Shown here: piece after piece, positions 30,771 to 38,366 of the stretch | How the letters are laid out: every line of letters begins with the position of its first letter | Numbering within the stretch: position 1 is the first letter of the stretch | Source of the DNA: a virus | DNA: 39,606 bases | IMG/VR virus record: IMGVR_UViG_3300018417_000891 | Coordinates: 1-39,606 of that record | Direction: 5' to 3' (one strand) | Translations under genes and position numbers: made by a program | The notes under the pieces: generated by a model | The model's database searches: none | What the model saw: only the letters and a program-made list of their open reading frames with translations | Told to the model about the DNA's origin: nothing

Positions 30771-30800
30771 ATTATACCATAACTAAAGGGTTAATGTCAA
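30771..30800 (-). promoter_or_regulatory. Sigma70-like promoter of uvsY
   Basis: TTGACA, 18-nt spacer, TATAAT on the minus strand, 5 nt before the uvsY ATG. The TGA stop of the tail-tube-like gene (30797-30799) lies inside the -35. The mRNA is probably leaderless. Confidence 0.82.
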
Positions 30801-31324
30801 ACTATTGTAAATTGTGAGAACCTAAATGTTGCGTCAAAGGTAACGTAGGTTGTATCACCTTGCGTTGAATTGAATTCAATAGAACCAACTCCAGTAGGCA
30901 CACAATCAAAATACTTAATCTTCTGTGTTGTGTTATTGTGACTAGACAACACATGTAATGTAACGTCAGCATATGTAGGGACTTTGGTATCTCTCTCAGA
31001 TGCAGACACTTGACCGTCATTAGTAATACGAACCATCCAGTCATACATCTCACGATAGGAGGTCATGTTCTCATCAAGGATGATAGAAAACGACACTTCC
31101 GAGAATGTCATCTTATCACCAGCCAAAGGTACGGAAGTAATCCTACGTACAGGTAATTCTAGTGGAGTTAACTGTGCGCCAGGATGTGACACCGATTGAC
31201 AAAAATATTCCAAGTTCGGGTATCTCGTTCTGTCAATAACAACACGAAACCCCGTAGGTTGGAGATAGTTTAAATTGGTTGTCAGTTCTTCATCTAGAAT
31301 CTGAACTTTTGAATTAACTGCCAT
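30797..31324 (-). CDS. Tail-tube-like structural protein
   Basis: The 175-residue protein has RVVIDRTRYPNLEYFCQSVSHPG, then KMTFSEVSFSIILDENMTSYREMYDWM and a C-terminal GVGSIEFNSTQGDTTYVTFDATFRFSQF. This beta-rich layout is shared by T4 tail-tube gp19 and tube-initiator gp54, in particular the 'YRxMxDW' and 'TTFDVTF' phrases of gp54. A virion tail role fits the late promoter upstream. It stands alone among replication genes, as in some marine T4-like phages. Which T4 gene it equals is open. Confidence 0.6.
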   Translation of the reverse strand: MAVNSKVQILDEELTTNLNYLQPTGFRVVIDRTRYPNLEYFCQSVSHPGAQLTPLELPVRRITSVPLAGDKMTFSEVSFSIILDENMTSYREMYDWMVRITNDGQVSASERDTKVPTYADVTLHVLSSHNNTTQKIKYFDCVPTGVGSIEFNSTQGDTTYVTFDATFRFSQFTIV

Positions 31325-31350
31325 AATGTCCTCTTAATAGTCTATACTAC

Positions 31351-31358
31351 TATTTATA
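31351..31358 (-). promoter_or_regulatory. T4-type late promoter of the tail-tube-like gene
   Basis: The minus strand reads CTCTTATAAATAGTAG, an exact late core with preceding CT, 26 nt before the ATG, with an AAGAGGA ribosome site between. Confidence 0.78.
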
Positions 31359-31363
31359 AGAGT

Positions 31364-31501
31364 TTAATGAACGGTTTCTGATTCATGCATATTTTTTACG
31401 AGTTGGTCAATAACACCACCCCAGTACTTTTTACACCAATCGGATGTGCCACGTTGTTGTGCAACCATGGCAGCTGCGATTAATCGATGATAATCATACA
31501 T
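31364..31501 (-). CDS. 45-residue hypothetical protein
   Basis: A short gene fills the gap before the tail-tube-like unit. It starts MYDYHRLIAAAMVAQQRGTS, continues WCKKYWGGVIDQLVKNM and ends ESETVH. The start overlaps the upstream stop by 8 nt (ATGTATGA), the same coupling seen elsewhere in the window. Similar tiny 'MYDYxRLxAAA' proteins are familiar from marine T4-like phages. The function is unknown. Confidence 0.65.
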   Translation of the reverse strand: MYDYHRLIAAAMVAQQRGTSDWCKKYWGGVIDQLVKNMHESETVH

Positions 31502-31694
31502 TGACGATTCTCCCCTTTCCTACCCATTCGATTTCCTCGAACTTCTCTTCATAGGTTTTACCATCAACAGTAAACCCAACTTCGTGCAGTTGTTTCAAAA
31601 CAAACTTCACTGCCTCTTTTGCGGTATCAAAAGAATACCACTTCAAACACTCACGACCTTGATTGGCCAATCGTACTTCATATACCTTTTTCAT
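31494..31694 (-). CDS. Hypothetical protein
   Basis: A 66-residue basic protein (KKVYEVRLANQGRECLKWYS, ending EWVGKGRIVNV) with alternating strands and a helix. It starts 1 nt after the stop of the 172-residue gene and overlaps the 45-residue gene by 8 nt. No motif is recognised. Confidence 0.6.
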   Translation of the reverse strand: MKKVYEVRLANQGRECLKWYSFDTAKEAVKFVLKQLHEVGFTVDGKTYEEKFEEIEWVGKGRIVNV

Positions 31695-31695
31695 A

Positions 31696-32214
31696 TTATG
31701 CTCCTATCACATTTAAAAATTCACTTTGGTTTTGACAAACAGTACCATCAACAAGATGAAACTGTTTACGGAATGTTCCGTTCTCGAAGAACGAATTCGC
31801 ACCATCAAAGTCCCTATCTTTCATTATATAGGTCTCAACGGTCTTTGCGATTTCCTTTCTCATGTAACCATACTCACCGTTCTCCAAGGCCTTGGTTGCA
31901 CGGAACTGTTCACCCTCTTGGGTGATATAGGTGATTGATTCCCACGGTTGTTTGTGGTCAGACTCAACAAAGTCTGCATCATCAATCAGGTCGGAACCCA
32001 AGATGTACTCTTGGAATGACGGGTTGTTCTCCGTGATTAAATCGAAGATTGTATCGTAGTAACCTTCGGACTGTGCGTCCTCAATAGATACACCCTCGAC
32101 CACGTAGGTGTTACCACCTTTGGCCTTCCAGTATGCCTCATCAACCCCATGAGAATAGTTCTCATCATGAGCGGCATAGTTTTCAAGGATTTGGGTTTGG
32201 ATTACAATCTTCAT
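31696..32214 (-). CDS. Hypothetical protein of marine T4-like phages
   Basis: The 172-residue soluble, acidic protein starts with KIVIQTQILENYAAH and contains YWKAKGGNTYVVEGVSIED, a phrase I associate with conserved unknown proteins of T4-like phages of marine bacteria. It has its own promoter of the TTGCCA type (32248-32276) and a GGAAAT ribosome site. No catalytic motif is seen. Confidence 0.68.
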   Translation of the reverse strand: MKIVIQTQILENYAAHDENYSHGVDEAYWKAKGGNTYVVEGVSIEDAQSEGYYDTIFDLITENNPSFQEYILGSDLIDDADFVESDHKQPWESITYITQEGEQFRATKALENGEYGYMRKEIAKTVETYIMKDRDFDGANSFFENGTFRKQFHLVDGTVCQNQSEFLNVIGA

Positions 32215-32247
32215 AATTTATTTCCTTTTCTCATTATCAATACAAGT

Positions 32248-32276
32248 ATTATACTATATTTAACTAGTTTTGGCAA
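32248..32276 (-). promoter_or_regulatory. Sigma70-like promoter, TTGCCA type
   Basis: TTGCCA, 17-nt spacer, TATAAT on the minus strand, 33 nt before the ATG at 32214. It shares TTGCCA-AA with the promoters at 5335 and 32775, but its spacer differs. It overlaps the stop of the upstream gene. Confidence 0.78.
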
Positions 32277-32454
32277 CAAGTTTTTTAAACTTTCTTCGTG
32301 CCTTTGACCACTGTTTCATGGGCTTCTTAAACATGATTTCTTCAGTAGTGCCTACCTTAATATAACCAGCAAGTTGTCCCGCTTGGTTCACAATGTATGT
32401 GTGATTGGGGACATTGTGTTCTCCCCAATCAGTAATCTCTTGTAAATATTCCAT
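32260..32454 (-). CDS. Hypothetical small basic protein
   Basis: The 64-residue protein reads MEYLQEITDWGEHNVPNHTY, then GQLAGYIKVGT and a basic end (KQWSKARRKFKKL). This 'TDWxxxxVPNHxYxVN' form is familiar from T4-like phages of marine bacteria. The start at 32454 joins the upstream stop as TAATG; an ATG two codons upstream is less likely. The function is unknown. Confidence 0.68.
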   Translation of the reverse strand: MEYLQEITDWGEHNVPNHTYIVNQAGQLAGYIKVGTTEEIMFKKPMKQWSKARRKFKKLVAKTS

Positions 32455-32744
32455 TAACACTTACCTCTATAACCAAGGGCTTTCATTGCAGGAGCGGGAT
32501 GAATCTCTTCAGACAATGCAAGGTACTGTTCAACAGTAACATTCTTCACAAGGAAGTTAACCCATGCCTTCCAAGGTTTGTAACCATACTTGAACCTTGC
32601 GATGAACTCTGGTTTTGGTAGACCAACCCAAGATGGATGACAGTTTGGTCTTGCGACCTCCATGTTCACACTCTTAGTATGTTTACCCCTATACATGAGA
32701 TACATACCGTCCCAAGTGAAGTCTTCTTTAGTAAATGGTGTCAT
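32454..32744 (-). CDS. Hypothetical protein
   Basis: A 96-residue basic protein (TKEDFTWDGMYLMYRGKHTK, then FIARFKYGYKPWKAWVNFLV and VEQYLALSEEIHPAPAMKALGY). The 'DFTxDGMYLMY...ARFKYG' layout recurs in unknown proteins of marine T4-like phages. It is the first gene after the TTGCCA-type promoter copy B, with an AAAGGAAAG ribosome site. The function is unknown. Confidence 0.68.
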   Translation of the reverse strand: MTPFTKEDFTWDGMYLMYRGKHTKSVNMEVARPNCHPSWVGLPKPEFIARFKYGYKPWKAWVNFLVKNVTVEQYLALSEEIHPAPAMKALGYRGKC

Positions 32745-32774
32745 ATTTCTTTCCTTTCTTTAGTTTATGTACTT

Positions 32775-32803
32775 ATTATAACAACAACAGCAACCTTTGG
32801 CAA
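32775..32803 (-). promoter_or_regulatory. Sigma70-like promoter, TTGCCA type (repeat copy B)
   Basis: TTGCCA, 17-nt spacer, TATAAT on the minus strand. It is a near-copy of the promoter block at 5323-5363, differing at about two bases over roughly 40. It diverges from the plus-strand promoter at 32829. Confidence 0.82.
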
Positions 32804-32828
32804 CACTTTTTTTTAATTAAATTAACCC

Positions 32829-32857
32829 TTGACATTATTTGCTATATACTGTATAGT
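32829..32857 (+). promoter_or_regulatory. Sigma70-like promoter of the DUF4338 gene
   Basis: TTGACA, 17-nt spacer, TATAGT on the plus strand, 24 nt before the ATG at 32882. Confidence 0.82.
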
Positions 32858-32881
32858 GGTACACATAACTGAGAGATATAC

Positions 32882-34021
32882 ATGATTCTATCGAAAACAG
32901 ATGCAGAATATGCTGCAAACGTCTTTACGGAGTTCTTTGCGAACTTTGACCGTATCGATGACTATATGCGACAGATTAAATTGGAACGGATGGACTCTAT
33001 GCCGTTCACTCTGCCTGGCATGGGCCCAGAGGAAGACCTGTTCAACAACTTCGATATGCACCCCCAAGATATGGAGTTCACTATCGCAGAGGCGAAACGT
33101 GACCAATTCATGTCCTATATGGATATCACCACATCCGCACCTGTAGAAGCGTCAATTCCTGGCAAGATGATGAACTGGGTAGTACGTGAGAAGAACACGG
33201 GTATGGTCATTGGTATGATTCGATTCGGGTCACCCACTATTAATAGCCGACCACGTAATGAGTGGTTGGGTAAACCTCTTGATACTATGAATGCAGAGGT
33301 TATGAAACGATTCAATGAGTCCTGTATCATGGGATTCAATATCGTACCTGTGCAACCATTCGGGTTCAACTACCTTGGTGGTAAGTTACTCGCCTCTATA
33401 TGTACCTCTCATACGGTACGTGACGCACTCAATAAGAAGTATGACTCAAACATCTGTATGTTCGAGACCACGTCCCTGTACGGTAATGCCAAGGGTGGTG
33501 TGTCTATGTACTCTGGTATGAAACCACTATTGATTGGTAATGGCCAGACAGACTCTAATTTTGCACCACTTATCAATGACAACAACTATCGTACATTGAG
33601 TGACTGGTTTATTAAACGTAACAACGGTGAGTCTCTTGTACCAAAGGATGCATCATCTCGTAAGTTGAAGACACAACAGAAGATGGTGTCTATCATCAAA
33701 AACTCTCTAAAGGAATATGACGTAAATGCATACGACAAGTTCTGTCAAACCTTTATTGATGCGAAGGGACTAACACAACAAAAGAATTCATATTACTCTT
33801 GCATGGGATTTGACCGTGAGAGTGTGAAGAAGTATCTCAACCTTGAGTCGGATACCATTGTCAAAGCAGATAACTTTGATAGGTTCAGTCTTGAGGGTGT
33901 GACAGATTGGTGGCGTAAGAAGGCGACCAATCGATACGAAACTCTAAAAGCAGATGGACGTTTGCGTTCTGTTATAGAGACTTGGAATACAAACGCAGAC
34001 GATATTGATATTATAAGATAA
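32882..34021 (+). CDS. DUF4338 (DruA-like) protein
   Basis: The central part has WVVREKNTGMVIGMIRFGSP, RPRNEWLGK, then IVPVQPFGFNYLGGKLLA (residues 154-171) and MFETTSLYG. These are landmarks of DUF4338 proteins, the family to which DruA of the Druantia anti-phage system belongs. The biochemical role of the family is not settled. The C-terminal third (about 260-379) is helical and phage-specific. It has its own promoter and opens the only long plus-strand unit, followed by a ParB-like gene. A phage might use it against competing phages or host defence; that is inference. Confidence 0.72.
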   Translation: MILSKTDAEYAANVFTEFFANFDRIDDYMRQIKLERMDSMPFTLPGMGPEEDLFNNFDMHPQDMEFTIAEAKRDQFMSYMDITTSAPVEASIPGKMMNWVVREKNTGMVIGMIRFGSPTINSRPRNEWLGKPLDTMNAEVMKRFNESCIMGFNIVPVQPFGFNYLGGKLLASICTSHTVRDALNKKYDSNICMFETTSLYGNAKGGVSMYSGMKPLLIGNGQTDSNFAPLINDNNYRTLSDWFIKRNNGESLVPKDASSRKLKTQQKMVSIIKNSLKEYDVNAYDKFCQTFIDAKGLTQQKNSYYSCMGFDRESVKKYLNLESDTIVKADNFDRFSLEGVTDWWRKKATNRYETLKADGRLRSVIETWNTNADDIDIIR

Positions 34022-34102
34022 AAGTCTTATATATATTATTGTGTTTTAGGAAACCTCTTTGGCATTCTACTTCACTTAACTTTAATCCAATAGGAGAAAA
34101 CT

Positions 34103-35077
34103 ATGGCTATTATAGCACTCGCAGATTATTCTGCATCAAACCCTGACGCAATTGCGTTACCCAACTACACCGACCTTGGTGTAACTTCAGTAAAAAACCT
34201 CAAGATATCTTTCGATAATATTCATATCGATGATGAAGGGGGTAATAACCAAAAAGTAGAAACCCACACAGCACAAGAACTTGAACAACTTCGTTTGTCA
34301 TTCGCAAACGGTGTTGATACGGCAGAGTTCCCCCCAGCTGTATATGACCGTGGTGATGGCCATGCGAAACGTTATGTCCTAGTCTATGGATATGGACGTA
34401 GTGACGCAATCCGTGCCTTAGGACAAAAGGACTGGATATTCACACTACTTGTTGGTACACCATCACAGATGGAAGATGTACAAGCACGAGAGAATGAGGG
34501 TTATCCCAAACATCTCAACAAGGAAGTGGATATGCGACATCACCTTAGTCGTAAGGTATCTGACGGACGTATCCCTAACACCGAAGATGCTATTCGTAAA
34601 GAGTTCACACGTATTTACGGTAGAACTCGTGATGCATCATGTAAGGGTCGTGTACTGAATATGGTTATGGAAGAAGTTGGAACCCCACAACCTTACAGAT
34701 TATTTCCCTCACCCGTAAGAGTACAAGAGTGGGTTGAAAATCACGCATCGACTGAACATGTCGTTGGTGGTGAATATAATGAAGATAGTGATACATACGG
34801 TGTGTGTATTGGTGAAGGTTATCAGTATCGTGTTATCATGCAAGCTGTTCAACGTTACATGGAAACAGGGAAGTATACTGACTTAATTGGACATGTGAAA
34901 GCGCCAACTGCAAAGTTGCCACTTGAACTAAAAAGAAAGAAATTCATAGAACAACTGAATCAACACAAGGCTGCGTTGGAACATTGTGGACTGAAAGTTT
35001 TTCCTTTACGTGTTCTTGGATTCCTACCGCAAAATAGGGAAACAGAAAATGTAAAAGAATTGGTAAAAGTGGCTTGA
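34103..35077 (+). CDS. ParB-like nuclease-fold protein
   Basis: The N-terminal half has a ParB/Srx-type core: VYDRGDGHAKRYVLVYGYGRSDAIRALG with the 'GxxRxxA' loop, then VQARENEGYPKHLNKEVDMRHHL, as in phage ParB-like proteins, whose fold can bind or cut nucleic acids. The C-terminal half is not recognised. A TAGGAG ribosome site precedes the ATG. The TGA stop lies inside the -35 of the tRNA promoter. It is probably co-transcribed with the DUF4338 gene 81 nt upstream. Confidence 0.65.
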   Translation: MAIIALADYSASNPDAIALPNYTDLGVTSVKNLKISFDNIHIDDEGGNNQKVETHTAQELEQLRLSFANGVDTAEFPPAVYDRGDGHAKRYVLVYGYGRSDAIRALGQKDWIFTLLVGTPSQMEDVQARENEGYPKHLNKEVDMRHHLSRKVSDGRIPNTEDAIRKEFTRIYGRTRDASCKGRVLNMVMEEVGTPQPYRLFPSPVRVQEWVENHASTEHVVGGEYNEDSDTYGVCIGEGYQYRVIMQAVQRYMETGKYTDLIGHVKAPTAKLPLELKRKKFIEQLNQHKAALEHCGLKVFPLRVLGFLPQNRETENVKELVKVA

Positions 35078-35102
35078 CTTTAACTGTATAGTGTGGTACT
35101 AT
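35074..35102 (+). promoter_or_regulatory. Sigma70-like promoter of tRNA-Gly
   Basis: TTGACT, 17-nt spacer starting TTAACTG, TACTAT on the plus strand. The TGA stop of the ParB-like gene (35075-35077) is inside the -35. The -10 ends 11 nt before the tRNA. Confidence 0.82.
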
Positions 35103-35113
35103 ATACAAACAAT

Positions 35114-35188
35114 GCGGAGATAGTTCAAAGAGTAGAACATTAGGTTTCCAACCTAGAAGTGGTAGTGCAATTCTATCTCTCCGCTCCA
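35114..35188 (+). tRNA. tRNA-Gly (anticodon UCC)
   Basis: The acceptor stem is GCGGAGA/TCTCCGC with discriminator T and encoded CCA (35186-35188). The D-stem is GTTC/GAAC, and the anticodon stem TTAGG/CCTAG carries the loop TTTCCAA with anticodon TCC. The T-stem is GGTAG/CTATC. The T-loop TGCAATT has G in place of the usual T55, and the D-loop lacks the GG pair, so the elbow is unusual. The variable loop is 4 nt. It reads GGA (and possibly GGG) glycine codons. Confidence 0.9.
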
Positions 35189-35198
35189 ACTTTCCTTT

Positions 35199-35221
35199 AC
35201 CCCACTTCGGTGGGGTTTTTT
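35199..35221 (+). terminator. Intrinsic terminator after tRNA-Gly
   Basis: Stem ACCCCAC/GTGGGGT with a TTCG tetraloop followed by a run of T. It ends the plus-strand transcript 11 nt after the tRNA. Confidence 0.9.
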
Positions 35222-35226
35222 ATGCC

Positions 35227-35256
35227 AAAAAAAAGGGAGACCCGAAAGTCTCCCTT
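35227..35256 (-). terminator. Intrinsic terminator after the head genes
   Basis: The minus strand has stem AAGGGAGAC/GTCTCCCTT with a 6-nt loop and a run of eight or more T. It ends the transcript of the capsid operon, back to back with the tRNA terminator. Confidence 0.9.
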
Positions 35257-35264
35257 AAAGAACG

Positions 35265-35299
35265 GTGATTTAACGACTGGGCGCTCCCAATCCAATCAC
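35265..35299 (-). other. Nested stem-loop in the gene 23 3' end region
   Basis: An outer GTGATT/AATCAC stem encloses an inner TGGG/CCCA hairpin with loop AGCG. It lies between the gene 23 stop and the terminator and may protect the abundant capsid mRNA from 3' decay. The role is inferred. Confidence 0.4.
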
Positions 35300-35314
35300 T
35301 CTTCTTATTACAGA

Positions 35315-36628
35315 TTAAGTCAAGATATTAGTAACCTTGAAGATTCTGTAGTACTGGTTAGTCTTTGCAGCAGCAAGACCGTCAGAAGGTGTAGCACCAA
35401 CGAATGGGTTTGAAGCCATACCGTAACGAGTTTTAAACCCGATACGTGGTTGGAAGTCATCTTCACCAACTGCTTTAACCATTTGCAACGGTACGTATGG
35501 GCAGTAGAATACACCACTGTCATACGGGTTAGTACCTTTATAACCAACAGTGATATAATCAGTGCTAGCATAAGGGTCGATGTATACACGGATACGTCCG
35601 TTTAATACACCAGCAAAAGTATTACCAGTGTCATCAACCTGAAGGTTGTTGCTGATTGCAGGTGAGTAGTCCAAAGAACCAGCAGCAGCAAGTGCAGTAG
35701 CAACATCTGAAGAACAGATAACTACGTTACCTTTTCCACGTCTTGTTTCTTTTGCAATTACGTTTGCTTCACGGTCAATCTGTACAGTTAGACCTTTGAA
35801 CTTCTCAGCAGACCAACGACCATCAGCGTCAGAAGACAAGTTAAAGATACCTTTTGCAGTAACGTTAGCTTGTTGAGCACCAGTTTTCGCTTGGCTGTTA
35901 ACAGTACGGATAACTTCTCGGTTGATTTCCGCAAGGATTTCAGTAGAGAGGATGTTAGCCAATTCTGTTTCTGCGTCAAGACCATGAATCGCTTTAAGGT
36001 CTTGTGCAAGTTCTAAAGTGTACTCAGCTTTAAGAGCACGTGACTTAGCAGTTACAGTCTGTCTTTCAATGGTGAAACCCATTTCGTTGAAAGATGAACC
36101 ACCAACACGACCAAGTGCTTCAGCGTCCGCAGTTGGCATTCCGCCAGCAGCAAGGTCAGTCAAACGAGCGCCTTCACTGTCAACACCATTCCAACCAGAA
36201 GCGTTGTCACTGTCGTGAGTACCAGAACTATCACCAGAGAACTGAGTTTCAGCTTCGTTGAATAGTGCTTCACGATTTGCAGTAGCGCCACCTTGGTAAC
36301 GTGATTTCATCGCAAAGATGAGACCAGTTGGGCCATTCATAGGTTGAACACCACACACATCATAAGCGATGAGGTTAGGCATTGCACGGCGTACTAATGA
36401 GATTAGTACTGGGTCAAAGTTATTTACTGAACCAGTGTTATTAGCACCAGCAGCAGCGTTTTCGGTCATAAAACCATGAGAAGCCTGACGGTCGTCCATC
36501 ATTGCTCTTTCTTGGTTTTCTAAGATTGCAGCGGTAACTGCACGGCGGTGATTATCGCCAATCACGCCAGCAGACTCTTCGTTAAGAACTGGAGCCCACT
36601 TTTCGATTAATGTGTCGTAAGATTGCAT
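35315..36628 (-). CDS. 23: Major capsid protein (T4 gp23-like)
   Basis: After an N-terminal propeptide (MQSYDTLIEKWAPVLNEESA...) comes the mature part starting near residue 57; MTE|NAAAGANNTG is the likely prohead protease site. NFDPVLISLVRRAMPNLIAYDVCGVQPMNGPTGLIFAM is a strong gp23 signature, and the C-terminal RIGFKTRYGMASNPF matches as well. The length (437) is shorter than T4 gp23 (521), as in marine relatives. It forms the hexamers of the head shell. It lies 12 nt after gene 22, with an AAGGAAAA ribosome site. Confidence 0.96.
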   Translation of the reverse strand: MQSYDTLIEKWAPVLNEESAGVIGDNHRRAVTAAILENQERAMMDDRQASHGFMTENAAAGANNTGSVNNFDPVLISLVRRAMPNLIAYDVCGVQPMNGPTGLIFAMKSRYQGGATANREALFNEAETQFSGDSSGTHDSDNASGWNGVDSEGARLTDLAAGGMPTADAEALGRVGGSSFNEMGFTIERQTVTAKSRALKAEYTLELAQDLKAIHGLDAETELANILSTEILAEINREVIRTVNSQAKTGAQQANVTAKGIFNLSSDADGRWSAEKFKGLTVQIDREANVIAKETRRGKGNVVICSSDVATALAAAGSLDYSPAISNNLQVDDTGNTFAGVLNGRIRVYIDPYASTDYITVGYKGTNPYDSGVFYCPYVPLQMVKAVGEDDFQPRIGFKTRYGMASNPFVGATPSDGLAAAKTNQYYRIFKVTNILT

Positions 36629-36640
36629 TTTAATTTTTCC

Positions 36641-37693
36641 TTATGATTTAGATGCTGTTTTTCTGATAGTTGCTAGATAGGATTCCATCACAGAAGATAC
36701 TTCAGATGTTTCATCAGCGTCTTCAATGATTTGTTCTACTTCACCCTTATCAGTGATTTCTTTTGAGAAATACGACTCTTTTACAGTTTTTACTTTAGAT
36801 GCGAAAGATTCTTCGTCATCAAAATCCAAACCATCAACGAGTGATTTCAATTTTTCAACTTGAGTTTCTGCAAGTTCACGTGTCGCTTCACGAATAATCG
36901 TTTCACGTTTGTATACTTCCAGTTCCTCTGTAGTGTCAATAACTTTCTGAGTAGTTTCGTTGAGACGAGTCTCAAGTTCTTCTACTGACTCAGCCAGTTC
37001 GTCAACTAGGTCAACCTTGGATTCAGGTACTTCAATGTAAGACTCTGTAAACAGGTCTTTCATTTTGTCCATGAAAGTCTCGGCAATTTCAGTGCGGAGA
37101 CCGCTCTGGATTGCAACTTGATTTTCTTCCATCCAAGTTTCAACTACGTAGTTCAGGTAGCTGTCTACTTTCTCTACAAGTTCTGATTTAGTAGAAGAAA
37201 TTTCTTCTGCCAACTCTTCCTTGTACTGCGCTTCAATTCTATCAACTTCTTCTGATAGTTTTGATTTTACAGCTGCTTCGAAAATTACTGCGGTTTTAGC
37301 TTTAAACTCATCACTGAGAGTAGCTTCAGACTCGACTAATGCGTCCAGTTCAGCAGAGGTATCAATCTGTGTTTCCACGATTGCATCGTCTACTTCAACT
37401 TCTTCGCCCATCATCTTGCCGTATGAGGCTTGAAGGTCTGCTTTTTTCATAGCGTGTAACTTCATGCTCATTGCATTAATCATGCCCGCTTTTGTTTTCG
37501 GTGCAGGAGCTTGTTTTGCTTTGGTTGCGTCTGCTGCTTTATCTACAGATGCGATTGACTCTTCTTCGTCAGTTGCATTTGTATCAGGTTTCCCTTTAGG
37601 AGCAGGAGCGCTTCCTTCTTCGAGAGTTTCTTCCACAATGTCGTTAATGTCTTCATCGTGAAGTTCAACTTCGACTTTACTTTCTTCAGTCAT
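36641..37693 (-). CDS. 22: Prohead scaffolding core protein (T4 gp22-like)
   Basis: A long, acidic, mostly helical protein between protease 21 and capsid 23, the T4 position of gp22. Several coiled-coil stretches are seen (VDRIEAQYKEELAEEISSTK, ELAESVEELETRLNETTQKV). The N-terminal 100 residues are low in complexity (Ala, Lys, Pro, Glu). It would form the inner core of the prohead and be cut to small peptides by protease 21. An AAGGAG ribosome site precedes the ATG. Confidence 0.88.
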   Translation of the reverse strand: MTEESKVEVELHDEDINDIVEETLEEGSAPAPKGKPDTNATDEEESIASVDKAADATKAKQAPAPKTKAGMINAMSMKLHAMKKADLQASYGKMMGEEVEVDDAIVETQIDTSAELDALVESEATLSDEFKAKTAVIFEAAVKSKLSEEVDRIEAQYKEELAEEISSTKSELVEKVDSYLNYVVETWMEENQVAIQSGLRTEIAETFMDKMKDLFTESYIEVPESKVDLVDELAESVEELETRLNETTQKVIDTTEELEVYKRETIIREATRELAETQVEKLKSLVDGLDFDDEESFASKVKTVKESYFSKEITDKGEVEQIIEDADETSEVSSVMESYLATIRKTASKS

Positions 37694-37703
37694 AATTGAC
37701 TCC

Positions 37704-38366
37704 TTACATATTAGATTTAATTAACGAGAGGAAATTCTTGAACTCTCGAACACTTGTCTCATATAAGACAGTTTTCGGAGCGTGTTTAATTTCAGTCTCC
37801 ATTTTTTCAATTACTTGAGGCGTTAAAACACCGTTATTCCAAACCCAGTCTACACCTTCCATTATACCATTAACGAAAGCTTCAGGTGCGCTAGGGTCTT
37901 GTACGATGTCAATCGTACTAAGAATAAAGTCGTCTTTGACGACCATTGCGCCGTTTCTCTGCTCAAGACTACCCATACCACGAGTTGACACCCCTAGTTG
38001 GACACCACCATCAAGGAGACCTTTTACAATCTTACCCATTGGAGTTTCCAATATTTGTGCCTTTCCAACCACATCATTTCCCTCAAATCTGAGGTCTGTG
38101 ATGAGATGTGAAACTTTGTCTAAGTTAACTGTCGGCCCTTCGGGATGGTTTAGTTCCCCTACTGCCCGTTTCTTAGATACTTGTTCTGTTACGTATTTGT
38201 TTACCGCATTCTCCATAATGGCCTTGGGGTAAACACGTCCGTTTCTATTCTTTTTGTCTGCCTGTGCGAAAACGCCTTCGATGACGTAACTTTTCTCGCC
38301 ATTCTCTTTCTTCTCTACTATACATTGTAGAGTTTCGTTTTCTGTAAATTCTGTAATTAACTTCAT
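37704..38366 (-). CDS. 21: Prohead protease (T4 gp21-like)
   Basis: The herpesvirus-assemblin-like serine protease motifs are intact: GELNHPEGPTVN with His74 and GVQLGVSTRGMG with Ser127. AQADKKNRNGRVYPKAIME at the N-terminus and IVQDPSAPEAFVNGIMEG fit T4-type proteases. It matures the head by cutting gp23, gp22 and other core proteins. The ATG overlaps the upstream stop (TAATG). The length (220) is near T4 gp21 (212). Confidence 0.95.
   Translation of the reverse strand: MKLITEFTENETLQCIVEKKENGEKSYVIEGVFAQADKKNRNGRVYPKAIMENAVNKYVTEQVSKKRAVGELNHPEGPTVNLDKVSHLITDLRFEGNDVVGKAQILETPMGKIVKGLLDGGVQLGVSTRGMGSLEQRNGAMVVKDDFILSTIDIVQDPSAPEAFVNGIMEGVDWVWNNGVLTPQVIEKMETEIKHAPKTVLYETSVREFKNFLSLIKSNM

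Noticed and set aside
35310-35330. TTGACT at the gene 23 stop
   Set aside because: It resembles the stop-embedded -35 boxes, but no -10 lies at the right distance and a terminator follows.
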